Shown here one piece after another: positions 1-7,529 of a stretch of DNA of 9,520 nucleotides. The first letter of the stretch is position 1. Every line of letters begins with the position of its first letter. The position numbers and the translations under genes are program-made. The notes beneath the pieces were generated by a model, which saw only the letters and a program-made list of their open reading frames with translations, was not told where the DNA came from and did not search any database. Where the stretch lies: positions 1 to 9,520 of the forward strand of contig USDU01000084.1 of NCBI GenBank assembly GCA_900553635.1, read 5' to 3'. This stretch comes from an uncultured Lachnospiraceae bacterium. Its GTDB lineage: Bacteria; Bacillota_A; Clostridia; Lachnospirales; Lachnospiraceae.

Positions 1-993
1 GACGGTTACATGATCGGAACCGCGCTTCCGGAGCAGAGCCTGATTCAGATCAGCGGCCCGGCTTCCGTGATCGCCAAGATCAAGCGCGTGGAGGTAGAGA
101 TCAAGACCACCGGCGTCAACTCAGACCGGACCATTCACGGCAAGCTGAATGTGCTGAACAGCGACGGCGAAGCCGTAGATACCACTTATCTGGAATATAC
201 CGGAAAGAACGACGGTATGGATGTGGCCATCACCATGCTGCGGACCAAGACAGTTTCGCTGTCTGTAGGCCATACAGGCACACCGGAAGAGGGCTACAGC
301 TTCAGCTCCATCTCCTATAAACCGGAGACAGTGATGATTGCCGGAGCTTCTGACCCAATCAGTAAGATTACAGCGATTTTGATTCCGGATGAGGCGATCA
401 ATATCGACGGTGTTTCCGAGAATCAGCAGCAGACCATCGACATTACCCAGTATCTGCCCGATGGCATTCGACTGGCGGACGAGACAGACGCTTTGATCGC
501 GGTCAGCGTGGAAATTGAGAAGAAGCAGGGCAAGACTGTAACCATCCCGGTATCCCACATCGGTGTACAGAATGTGCCGGCAGGAATGGAAGTGGACTTC
601 GGCGACACCAGCAGTATTGAACTGATGGTAATGGGAACCAGCAGCGAACTGGCAGCTCTGGATACAGAGGCGATTGCAGTGACGCTGGATGTGGGACACA
701 CCAGAGCGGGGAATTATACAGAAACCCTGAACGTAACTCTTCCGGACAGTGGCTGCAGCCTGATGCAGGATGTGGAAATCCAGTATAAACTGGTAAAGAG
801 AACAGCAGCTGACGACAATAAGACTACAGGAGACAGCAGCAGTACAAACGGCAGCACAGACAGCAAAAAGGAGAATGTCTCGGACGCCGGAAATGACAAT
901 ACAACGGGAAACAGTACCCCGGATAACACCGCTGGTGACAATAGCAGCGGAGACAGTGCGGGGGAGAGTAAAAATGACTCGGCAACAGAGTAA
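1..993 (+). CDS. cdaR: YbbR-domain protein, probable CdaR (regulator of diadenylate cyclase CdaA), 5'-truncated by window
   Basis: The reading frame is open from base 1 and enters the window in mid-gene, giving 330 visible residues. The ATG at 10 lies inside the first visible repeat and is not a credible start. Three YbbR-like repeats of about 85-90 residues are visible, at roughly 1-83, 84-178 and 179-267. Each opens with a beta-rich stretch (KTVSLSV, KTVTIPV), followed by a 'GHTG/SHIG...PxG' segment and a 'PETVMIAGASDPISKI'-like core. Residues about 268-330 are a Ser/Thr/Asp/Asn/Gly-rich tail with no predicted fold. In Firmicutes, YbbR proteins of this type (CdaR) are membrane-anchored with extracytoplasmic repeats and modulate the c-di-AMP synthase CdaA, usually encoded just upstream. 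The N-terminal membrane segment and any cdaA gene would lie outside the window. The gene ends 21 nt before hpr. The YbbR call is firm; the CdaR role is inferred from family and architecture. Confidence 0.82.
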   Translation, partial: DGYMIGTALPEQSLIQISGPASVIAKIKRVEVEIKTTGVNSDRTIHGKLNVLNSDGEAVDTTYLEYTGKNDGMDVAITMLRTKTVSLSVGHTGTPEEGYSFSSISYKPETVMIAGASDPISKITAILIPDEAINIDGVSENQQQTIDITQYLPDGIRLADETDALIAVSVEIEKKQGKTVTIPVSHIGVQNVPAGMEVDFGDTSSIELMVMGTSSELAALDTEAIAVTLDVGHTRAGNYTETLNVTLPDSGCSLMQDVEIQYKLVKRTAADDNKTTGDSSSTNGSTDSKKENVSDAGNDNTTGNSTPDNTAGDNSSGDSAGESKNDSATE

Positions 994-1014
994 AAGAACG
1001 GGAGGTTGACATCT

Positions 1015-1278
1015 ATGGTAAGTCAAAAAGTAACTATCACAAATCCGACAGGTCTTCATCTTCGTCCGGCAGGAATCCTCTGCAAGACGGCCATGCAGTT
1101 TCGCTCCGCGGTAACCTTCACCTTTGGCAATACAACAGCCAATGCGAAGAGTGTTTTAAGCGTACTGGGTGCATGTGTAAAATCAGGAGATGAGATTGAA
1201 TTTCATTGTGAGGGCGCAGATGAAACAGAAGCGCTGGCTGCAATGGTAGAAGCAGTGGAGAGTGGTCTTGGAGAATAA
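1015..1278 (+). CDS. ptsH: HPr family phosphocarrier protein (PTS) with both His15 and Ser46
   Basis: This 87-residue protein has the usual length of HPr, the small cytoplasmic phosphocarrier that passes phosphate from enzyme I to sugar-specific EIIA domains. The active-site segment 'TGLHLRPA' puts the catalytic histidine exactly at residue 15 with Arg17 beside it. The 'NAKSVLSVLG' segment puts serine exactly at 46, the site phosphorylated by HPr kinase/phosphorylase in low-GC Gram-positives for CcpA-dependent catabolite repression. The ATG at 1015 is chosen because GGGAGG at 1000-1005 lies 9 nt upstream. The in-frame TTG at 1006 would directly abut that site. The gene sits 21 nt after the YbbR gene, and its 3' end overlaps the start of the following membrane-protein gene. 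It could be the main HPr of the cell or a second copy. No ptsI follows, so ptsH is a family-level name here. Confidence 0.9.
   Translation: MVSQKVTITNPTGLHLRPAGILCKTAMQFRSAVTFTFGNTTANAKSVLSVLGACVKSGDEIEFHCEGADETEALAAMVEAVESGLGE
1257..1260 (+). promoter_or_regulatory. Ribosome binding site inside the hpr 3' end, decides the start of the DUF2142 gene
   Basis: GGAG at 1257-1260 is the only Shine-Dalgarno-like element near the overlap. It is 7 nt from the TTG at 1268, which is normal spacing, but only 1 nt from the GTG at 1262. This favours the TTG start and places the signal within the last codons of hpr, as expected for translational coupling. Confidence 0.5.
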
Positions 1279-3979
1279 GAAGAAATGGGCGATAGGGTAT
1301 GCAGTATTCTGCATACTCTATTTCGCCGTGTCTGTTGCTATGCCCCATGACAGACTGGAATCCCGGGGGCTGGAGGGTATCGGAAAGCCCTCGTTAAAAC
1401 TGAAGACAGAAGCGATAACGGATGATACAGAGCTGAGATTTGAATACCTGCCAGATGCACAGGCGTTAAGCCAGCTTTCTTTTTATTTTACGGCGGATGA
1501 CGAGGGCGTCTATACGGATGGCCGGATTGATATCGGGGCCTATGACGCGCAGACCCGGGAGCTTCTGGCCAGCGCTTCCTATGATTTGCAGGATCTGGGT
1601 GCCGAGGGTTTTTGGGGTGTGGACTTTACACAGGAGCCGGTGGGACAGGCTGTCGAGGTGGTCATCACCGGAAAGGGTATAAAGAACGGACCCTATATCT
1701 GGCTGAATACGGAGACGGAGACAGCCGGAACATCCTACGAGGATGGACAGATCCTGGAGAATAATCTGATTTTTAATGCGGTGTACCGGACACAGGTGCA
1801 CTATGTGAAGAAACCGCTGATCACGACGCTGATGTTGACGATTCTGGGAGCCATGTTTTTCCTGGTGTCCGGGAAGAAGCAGGAAAAAGCGACAAAAAAG
1901 CGGGATTCCGGACTTGGGAAAAAAGCGGCTGCTTTCGGGAGAAAGCTGAAGACCTTCTATGAGAAACATAAAAAGCTCCTGGGGCTGGGACTGCTGCTTT
2001 TTATTACGGCGCTTATGTTCCTGTATGTGTATGACGTACAGATTCGAAAGGCCATGAACAGCACCCATCGGGAAGTAGTCATGAAGGACAATCAGGAGCT
2101 GCTGCCCGTGACAGCGGATACACAGGAGCTGATTCAGTATTATACCACCGAAGAAAAACAGTTGGTGGGGCTGGGTGTGCGGATGGATCTGGGCGAGAAT
2201 TTTGCGGGAGAGGGGCTGATTCACGCAGAGGTCTATGATGTGACCGGGGCGGCAGCTTCCGGCGAGACGACCGATCTGGCGGATCAGGGAAGCCTGCTCT
2301 GCGCAGCGGATATCGACGCGGCCACATTGCTGGACGGTCAGTATATGGGCCTGATTTTTGACAACTCCCAGACGGATACCAAGGGACATACCTACGAGGT
2401 GAAGCTGCATTTTGCGGATACGCTTCTGGATTCAGGTCTGTCAGTGATTGTGACGCCAAAGGGTTATTACAAAGAGAATACCCTGCTGGTAAACGGCGCG
2501 GAGAGCGCGGTCCGGCTCAGCATGAACGCCCATACGTATTTCAATCTGTTCCTGAAAAAGTATTTCTTTGCCATGTTTCTGTTTGCGGAGGCCGTGTGCG
2601 CAGGCTTTTATTACCTGGCTTTTATGCGGAAGTGCAAGATAGAGAAAGTATTTCTGTTTACGATTCTCTGCCTTGGCATTCTGTATAATTTCCTGATTAC
2701 GCCTTATATGACGCCGGATGAGTCCTATCATATCGACATGACCTACCGGCATTCTAATACGCTGCTTGGTATCGAGTCGGCGGGCGAGAATAAGTGCTAT
2801 AAGCGGATGGACGATACGAAGATCGAATTTACATCGGAGCCCAGCCTGGAGAATTATAAGAACATTTACGACGGATTCTTCAGGGGCGTAAGGGACAACC
2901 GGTTGGTGGAGGCGGACGCTACATCCACCACGGAAGCGCCGATGATTCTGTATCTTCCGGCGGTGCTTGGCATGACGCTGGCGCGACTTCTGCATCTGGG
3001 AACAGTGCCCATGTATCTGCTGGCGCGCTGGTGCAGTCTTCTGTTCTTCGCGCTGATGACATATATCGGCATGAAAAAGCTGCCCTTTGGAAAGATAACG
3101 CTGTTTTTGCTGGCGATTTTGCCCATGAATCTGCAGCAGTGTACCTCCTTTTCCTATGACGCGGTGATTAACGGTGTGATTTTCCTGTATATCTGCTGCT
3201 GCATTTCTCTGACCTGGCGGGAAGAACCGGTGAAGCCGGTGGATATTCTGGTCATGGGAATCTTGAGTATTGTGATGATCTACGGAAAAAGCGGTATCTA
3301 TCTGCCTATCGCATTGCTGGCGCTGCTGATTCCGGCGGAGCGCTTCGGCGGAAAACAGGTGCGGAATTTCTGCATTCTGGCTCTGTGTCTGCTGCCGGTG
3401 CTGGCTTTTGTAAATAAGAACACCGTGGCAGTCAATTATATAGCAACGACTACAGAGGCCACGGCTACAGTCGGTTCTTCCACCACAGCCGGTTATACCC
3501 TCGGGTATTTCCTGTCACAGCCTCTGGAGCTGGTGCGTATCATGGCGAATACCATTGCGGACAAGAGTGCTTTCTATCTGATGTCTCTGGTGGGACAGAA
3601 GATGGGGTGGGTAGAAATCGAGATTTCGGAAGTGATTCCCATGCTGTTTCTGCTGCTCCTGGTACTGTCCTGCATGCGGACGAAGGACGAACCTCAGTAT
3701 GTGAAGACCGGGCAGAAATGGTGGATTGTCTGCGTCTGTGCGGTCTGTGCAGGGCTGATTCTGGCGGGCATGCTGCTTACCTGGACGCCACGGGATCATA
3801 TCTCCATTGAGGGTGTGCAGGGACGGTATTTCATTCCGTTTATGCCGGCGTTTCTGCTGGTGCTCCGGAATGGACGGCTTACCTGGAACCGGTCTGCGGA
3901 GCGGGGCCTGATGTATGCGGGTCTTGTAGGACAGCTGCTGACGGTGATGTATCTCATCAAGGCAGTATTGATATTGTAA
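1268..3979 (+). CDS. DUF2142-type polytopic membrane protein, possible GT-C glycosyltransferase, with two extracytoplasmic beta-rich domains
   Basis: This is a protein of about 903 residues counted from the TTG at 1268; a GTG at 1262 would add two residues. The layout is a first membrane segment at about 7-27, a soluble beta-rich domain at 28-182, a second segment at 184-204, a basic Lys/Arg-rich cytoplasmic stretch at 205-235, a third segment at about 236-258 and a second soluble domain at 260-430. From about 432 to the C-terminus there is a dense array of hydrophobic segments. After the fifth segment comes 'TPDESYH' (Asp484, Glu485, His488), resembling the acidic motif in the first outer loop of DUF2142 and GT-C transferases, where such residues bind metal or the lipid-phosphate donor. 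The neighbours are a flippase and three GT2 enzymes, so a role on the outer face in glycan transfer or polymerisation is likely. DUF2142 membership is recognised by eye and no enzymatic role has been shown. The gene overlaps hpr by 11 nt. Confidence 0.7.
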   Translation: MENKKKWAIGYAVFCILYFAVSVAMPHDRLESRGLEGIGKPSLKLKTEAITDDTELRFEYLPDAQALSQLSFYFTADDEGVYTDGRIDIGAYDAQTRELLASASYDLQDLGAEGFWGVDFTQEPVGQAVEVVITGKGIKNGPYIWLNTETETAGTSYEDGQILENNLIFNAVYRTQVHYVKKPLITTLMLTILGAMFFLVSGKKQEKATKKRDSGLGKKAAAFGRKLKTFYEKHKKLLGLGLLLFITALMFLYVYDVQIRKAMNSTHREVVMKDNQELLPVTADTQELIQYYTTEEKQLVGLGVRMDLGENFAGEGLIHAEVYDVTGAAASGETTDLADQGSLLCAADIDAATLLDGQYMGLIFDNSQTDTKGHTYEVKLHFADTLLDSGLSVIVTPKGYYKENTLLVNGAESAVRLSMNAHTYFNLFLKKYFFAMFLFAEAVCAGFYYLAFMRKCKIEKVFLFTILCLGILYNFLITPYMTPDESYHIDMTYRHSNTLLGIESAGENKCYKRMDDTKIEFTSEPSLENYKNIYDGFFRGVRDNRLVEADATSTTEAPMILYLPAVLGMTLARLLHLGTVPMYLLARWCSLLFFALMTYIGMKKLPFGKITLFLLAILPMNLQQCTSFSYDAVINGVIFLYICCCISLTWREEPVKPVDILVMGILSIVMIYGKSGIYLPIALLALLIPAERFGGKQVRNFCILALCLLPVLAFVNKNTVAVNYIATTTEATATVGSSTTAGYTLGYFLSQPLELVRIMANTIADKSAFYLMSLVGQKMGWVEIEISEVIPMLFLLLLVLSCMRTKDEPQYVKTGQKWWIVCVCAVCAGLILAGMLLTWTPRDHISIEGVQGRYFIPFMPAFLLVLRNGRLTWNRSAERGLMYAGLVGQLLTVMYLIKAVLIL

Positions 3980-3997
3980 AAAAGGAAACGGAACTTT

Positions 3998-5524
3998 ATG
4001 AATAAAAAACGAGTAGCGATCAACATGACGGCCCAGCTTCTGGCCTTTGGCGTCAATATGCTTCTGGGCTTTATCCTGGTGCCGATTATTGAGTCGATGA
4101 TTCCCAATGCCTATGGTTTCACGGATATCGCCAATAAATTCGTGTCGGCGGCCCAGATCATCGTGTCGGCCCTGAATACCATGGCCAGCCGGTTTATTAC
4201 TATCCGGATTCACCGGAACGAGCAGCAGGAAGCGGAGGAATATTTTTCTTCCGTGTTCTTCGCCAATGTGCTGATGGCGGTGGTATTTATGTTCCCGGCG
4301 TTGTTCGTGGTCATGTATATAGGAAGAATTTTCCAGATCCCGGAAGCGGCCAGCCTGATGGATATCCAGATGCTGTTCTTCTTTATCTTTTTGAACTTCC
4401 TGATCAGCATCATTACTTCCGTGTTCAGCGTGGCTTCCTACAGTAAGGATCGTCTGGAGCTCAGCTCCATTTCCACGATTCTCGGAGAGCTGACCCGTCT
4501 GACTGTACTGTCGGTCTGCTATCTTTGCTTTAAGCCCTATCTGTTTTACGTGGGCTGTGCGTCAGTCTGCTCCACGGTGATTCAGGCGGTGGCGAACCTG
4601 ACCTTTACCAGAAGGCTGCTGCCGGATATGAAGATTCGGATTCGGGATTTCCGCTGGAGCAAGATCTGGGAACTGGTGTCTCTGGGGGCCTGGAATTCGG
4701 TGACCCGTCTGGGACAGCTTCTGCTGGATGGATTGAATACCTCTATCGCGAATATTATGGTCAGCTCAGCGGCCATGACGACCATCTCTATCTCTACCCA
4801 GATTCCGGAGGTAATCTCGAATCTGATGGGAACCATTGCGGGCGTCTTTAACCCGCAGATGACGATTGCCTATGCAAAAGAAGATAAGGAACAGCTGCTG
4901 GAGATTATCGCCAGCGCGGATCGCATTATGATATTTATTATCAGTATCCCCATTGCGTTCCTGACGGTATTCGGTAAGACCTTTTTTGGACTCTGGGTGG
5001 GCAAGACACAGGACCCAAAAGAACTCTATATTCTGGCTCTTCTGAATGTGGGTACGCTCTTTGTCAGCGCCAGCATTCAGGTACTGTACCATGTATTTCT
5101 GATTACCAAGAAGGTAAAAGTGAATTCCATGGTCATTGTGGGAAGCGGCGTACTGACCGTGGCAACGGTTTTTGTGTTGCTGGAGACCACGGATCTCGGT
5201 ATGTATGCCATCGTGGGCGTCAGCATGATCTATGGAATCCTGCGTAATCTGATTTTCACGCCGCTTTACGCGGCTCACTGCCTGAAGGTGAAATGGTATA
5301 CCTTCTACGGCGATATTCTGATGGGCCTGGTGTCCATCGGCCTGATTTGCCTGGTGGTACTGCCCTTTGAGTTATTTATCAACATCGACGGCTGGCTCAA
5401 GCTGTTTGGCGTAGGCATCGTGGCCGGAATCCTGGCGCTGCTTGTGAACTTTTTTGTGGTGCTGCGGAAAGGTGAGCGGCAGATGGTGCTGGAAAAGGTG
5501 CGCAGTAAACTGGTAAAGCATTAG
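3998..5524 (+). CDS. Wzx-like oligosaccharide flippase (MOP superfamily)
   Basis: This 508-residue protein has about 12-14 hydrophobic segments spread along its length, as in the RfbX/Wzx branch of the MOP superfamily, which moves lipid-linked oligosaccharides from the inner to the outer membrane leaflet. The N-terminus ('INMTAQLLAFGVNMLLGFILVPIIESMIPNAYGF') has the usual first helix followed by an Asn/Tyr-containing turn. Charged cytoplasmic loops such as 'HRNEQQEAEEY' and 'YAKEDKEQLLEI' alternate with the membrane segments, and the C-terminus is basic (RKGERQ...KVRSKLVKH). The ATG at 3998 follows AAAGGAAA at 3981-3988, about 9 nt upstream, and lies 18 nt after the preceding stop, so the genes are co-transcribed. 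Its place between the DUF2142 gene and three glycosyltransferases fits export of a glycan they build. A teichoic-acid or peptidoglycan-precursor flippase is less likely but cannot be excluded. Confidence 0.85.
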   Translation: MNKKRVAINMTAQLLAFGVNMLLGFILVPIIESMIPNAYGFTDIANKFVSAAQIIVSALNTMASRFITIRIHRNEQQEAEEYFSSVFFANVLMAVVFMFPALFVVMYIGRIFQIPEAASLMDIQMLFFFIFLNFLISIITSVFSVASYSKDRLELSSISTILGELTRLTVLSVCYLCFKPYLFYVGCASVCSTVIQAVANLTFTRRLLPDMKIRIRDFRWSKIWELVSLGAWNSVTRLGQLLLDGLNTSIANIMVSSAAMTTISISTQIPEVISNLMGTIAGVFNPQMTIAYAKEDKEQLLEIIASADRIMIFIISIPIAFLTVFGKTFFGLWVGKTQDPKELYILALLNVGTLFVSASIQVLYHVFLITKKVKVNSMVIVGSGVLTVATVFVLLETTDLGMYAIVGVSMIYGILRNLIFTPLYAAHCLKVKWYTFYGDILMGLVSIGLICLVVLPFELFINIDGWLKLFGVGIVAGILALLVNFFVVLRKGERQMVLEKVRSKLVKH

Positions 5525-5548
5525 GCTCCAGTATGAGGAGGGACTGAA

Positions 5549-6562
5549 ATGGTAAGTATCATTGTACCTGTGTATAAAAGTAAGGATACGCTGAAACGCT
5601 GTGTGGAAAGCCTGTTGGCGCAGACGGTAGAGGACACAGAGATGATCCTGGTGGACGACGGTTCGCCGGACGGTTCCGGGGAGCTCTGTGACAAGCTGGC
5701 GGAAGAGGATAGCCGGATTCGGGTGATTCATAAGGAAAATGGCGGCGTGTCCTCGGCCCGGAATGTGGGTATTGAGGCTGCGAAGGGTGATTATCTGCTG
5801 TTCGCGGACAGCGACGATTATGTGGAACAGGATATGGTGGAGAAGCTTCTGGGTGGCATCGGAAATGACGATATCGCCATCTGCGGCTTTCATCATCACT
5901 ATCAGGGCCGGGACATCGTCCGGATTCCGGAGGTACCGGGACAAAGCGGCGAGGAAAATTTTCTGGCGCTCTACGGCGAAGGATTTCTGAATATGCCCTG
6001 GAACAAGCTGTATAAACGGGAGCTGACGGGACGTTTTGACGAGTCCTTAAGTCTCGGGGAAGACCTGCTGTTTAATCTGGATTATCTGCGGCGGGCGGAT
6101 GGAATCGCCATTGTGAAAGCACCGCTTTGCCACTATATTCAGGATGAGACCGGGGCGAGTCTCTCGTCGCAGAAGCGGGAGGATCGCCTGATGCTGGCAA
6201 AGCATATTTGGCGGGAGACGAACGAGTTTTATCAGGAACTGGCAGGGCATCCGGATGAGAGCGGTGTCATCAATGCCCGTTTGATTCAGGATATGCTGGA
6301 CGACGTAGAGGGGCTTCCTTTCGATGCGGAGAAAACGAAGAAGGAGAAGCTGGAAGTCATAGACGCCTATTGCCGGGACGCGGAACTGCGGGAAGCGGGG
6401 CAGGTGGCGGCACTTAGGGCTCTCGATTATCAGGTGATTCATTTCTGCATGCGCCGTGGCTGGAAGCGGCTGACCTATGAGCTGTGCGAGCTGCGTGCCA
6501 TGCTGGTCCGGGCCAGACGGGCGGCGGCAGAGGAAGAAGAGAAGGAAGCGGAACATGCGTGA
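5549..6562 (+). CDS. Family 2 glycosyltransferase (first of three)
   Basis: This 337-residue cytoplasmic enzyme has a GT-A fold of family GT2. It begins with the typical 'VSIIVPVYKSKDTLKRCVESLLAQT'-like nucleotide-sugar binding strand, followed by VDDGSPDGS at 35-43, the 'GGVSSARNVGI' helix at 65-75 and the metal-binding DSDD at 87-90. The C-terminal half has 'WNKLYKREL' at 151-159 and 'GEDLLFNL' at 170-177, where the ED pair corresponds to the usual catalytic-base region. The last 20 residues are an Arg/Glu-rich helical tail. The start at 5549 has a strong GAGGAGG at 5536-5542, 6 nt upstream and 24 nt after the flippase stop. The sugar donor and acceptor cannot be read from the sequence. The end of the gene overlaps the next one by 8 nt. 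Confidence 0.9.
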   Translation: MVSIIVPVYKSKDTLKRCVESLLAQTVEDTEMILVDDGSPDGSGELCDKLAEEDSRIRVIHKENGGVSSARNVGIEAAKGDYLLFADSDDYVEQDMVEKLLGGIGNDDIAICGFHHHYQGRDIVRIPEVPGQSGEENFLALYGEGFLNMPWNKLYKRELTGRFDESLSLGEDLLFNLDYLRRADGIAIVKAPLCHYIQDETGASLSSQKREDRLMLAKHIWRETNEFYQELAGHPDESGVINARLIQDMLDDVEGLPFDAEKTKKEKLEVIDAYCRDAELREAGQVAALRALDYQVIHFCMRRGWKRLTYELCELRAMLVRARRAAAEEEEKEAEHA

Positions 6563-7529
6563 TTTAATATCAGTAATTATTCCTGTTTATAAAGTGGAAA
6601 AATATCTGTGCCGGTGCGTGGATTCGGTGCTGGCTCAGACCTATGCGAATATGGAAATCATTCTGGTGGACGACGGATCGCCGGATAATTGCCCGGTCAT
6701 GTGTGACGAGTATGCCAGACAGGACAGCCGGGTGAAGGTCATTCACCAGGAAAATGCAGGTCTGTCCGGGGCACGTAATGCGGGCATTGACATGGCGCAG
6801 GGTCAGTGGCTGGCTTTTGTGGATTCGGACGATTATCTGGCGGCAGATTTTCTGGAGCGACTGTATCAGGCCTGTGTGGATACGGGCAGCAACTTAAGTG
6901 TCTGCCGCTGGGAATATGTGCGCGGTGAGACAATTCCGGAGCATGGAACCGGGGAGACGCGCGTGTATACAGGCCGGGAGATGCTGGCGAATCTCTATGT
7001 GCCGGATGGAGCTTATTTTGTGGTAGCGTGGAATAAGCTTTACAGAAAAGAATTATTCGAGGATATCCGATATCCGCTGGGCAGAATCCATGAGGATGAG
7101 GCGACCACTTACCGTATCTACGATAAGGTGAAGAAAGCGGCTTATGTGGATCGCTCCCTGTACGGCTATTTCGTGACGCCGGTGAGTATCACCCGGGGGT
7201 TCAATCCAAAACGGATGGACTGGGTGACGGCGGTAGCGGAGCGGCTGGATTTCTTTGAACAAAAAGGCTATACAGAGCTGATGGTGCCGGGACTTCAGGC
7301 GCTGGCGGATGGAAGTATCGATATCTGGTTTGGCTTACGGGATCAGCTTCCGGGCAGTGAAAAGCAGCAGGAGGAAATACGGACATTGATTCGCGAAGGT
7401 CTGCGGCGTGTGAAGAAGTATGGGAAGTTCCCGCTTCGGACGGAGATTGGCTATCGGCTGTTTCTGACCTGGCCGGGATTGTATCGGAAACTACTGAATC
7501 AGGTGAAGGATGAAAATGGAAAGCAGTAA
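6555..7529 (+). CDS. Family 2 glycosyltransferase (second of three)
   Basis: This 324-residue GT2 enzyme shares the layout of its two neighbours: 'ISVIIPVYKVEKYL' at 5-18, VDDGSPDN at 38-45, 'AGLSGARNAGID' at 68-79, metal-binding DSDD at 90-93, 'WNKLYRKELF' at 159-168 and 'GRIHEDE' at 176-182. The C-terminal half is helical and ends with a basic stretch. The start at 6555 is chosen because the protein then begins two residues before the first conserved beta strand and AAGGA at 6542-6546 sits 8 nt upstream. An in-frame ATG at 6477 would add 26 residues lying wholly within the preceding gene and resembling no GT2 domain. The 8-nt overlap with the previous gene implies translational coupling. 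It is predicted to add a sugar from a nucleotide-sugar donor on the cytoplasmic face; specificity is unknown. Confidence 0.9.
   Translation: MRDLISVIIPVYKVEKYLCRCVDSVLAQTYANMEIILVDDGSPDNCPVMCDEYARQDSRVKVIHQENAGLSGARNAGIDMAQGQWLAFVDSDDYLAADFLERLYQACVDTGSNLSVCRWEYVRGETIPEHGTGETRVYTGREMLANLYVPDGAYFVVAWNKLYRKELFEDIRYPLGRIHEDEATTYRIYDKVKKAAYVDRSLYGYFVTPVSITRGFNPKRMDWVTAVAERLDFFEQKGYTELMVPGLQALADGSIDIWFGLRDQLPGSEKQQEEIRTLIREGLRRVKKYGKFPLRTEIGYRLFLTWPGLYRKLLNQVKDENGKQ
7501..7510 (+). promoter_or_regulatory. Ribosome binding site inside the second GT2 gene, decides the start of the third
   Basis: The purine-rich stretch AGGTGAAGGA at 7501-7510 sits just before two in-frame ATG codons at 7510 and 7516. 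GAAGGA ends at 7510, so it lies 5 nt from the ATG at 7516 but overlaps the ATG at 7510. The second ATG is therefore the better start. Confidence 0.5.

Noticed and set aside
121..1059. Long antisense open frame opposite the YbbR gene
   Set aside because: It is the mirror of a well-supported gene with clear family features, is Cys-rich with no recognisable domain, and has no ribosome site of note.
1466..2410. Antisense open frame of 314 codons opposite the DUF2142 gene
   Set aside because: Its composition (His, Gln and Arg rich, no domain) is typical of the reverse strand of a GC-balanced coding region. The + strand product has a coherent membrane topology.
6477..6554. Upstream ATG start extending the second GT2 by 26 residues
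   Set aside because: The extension lies fully in the preceding gene, adds residues unlike any GT2 start and lacks a ribosome site as good as the one before 6555.
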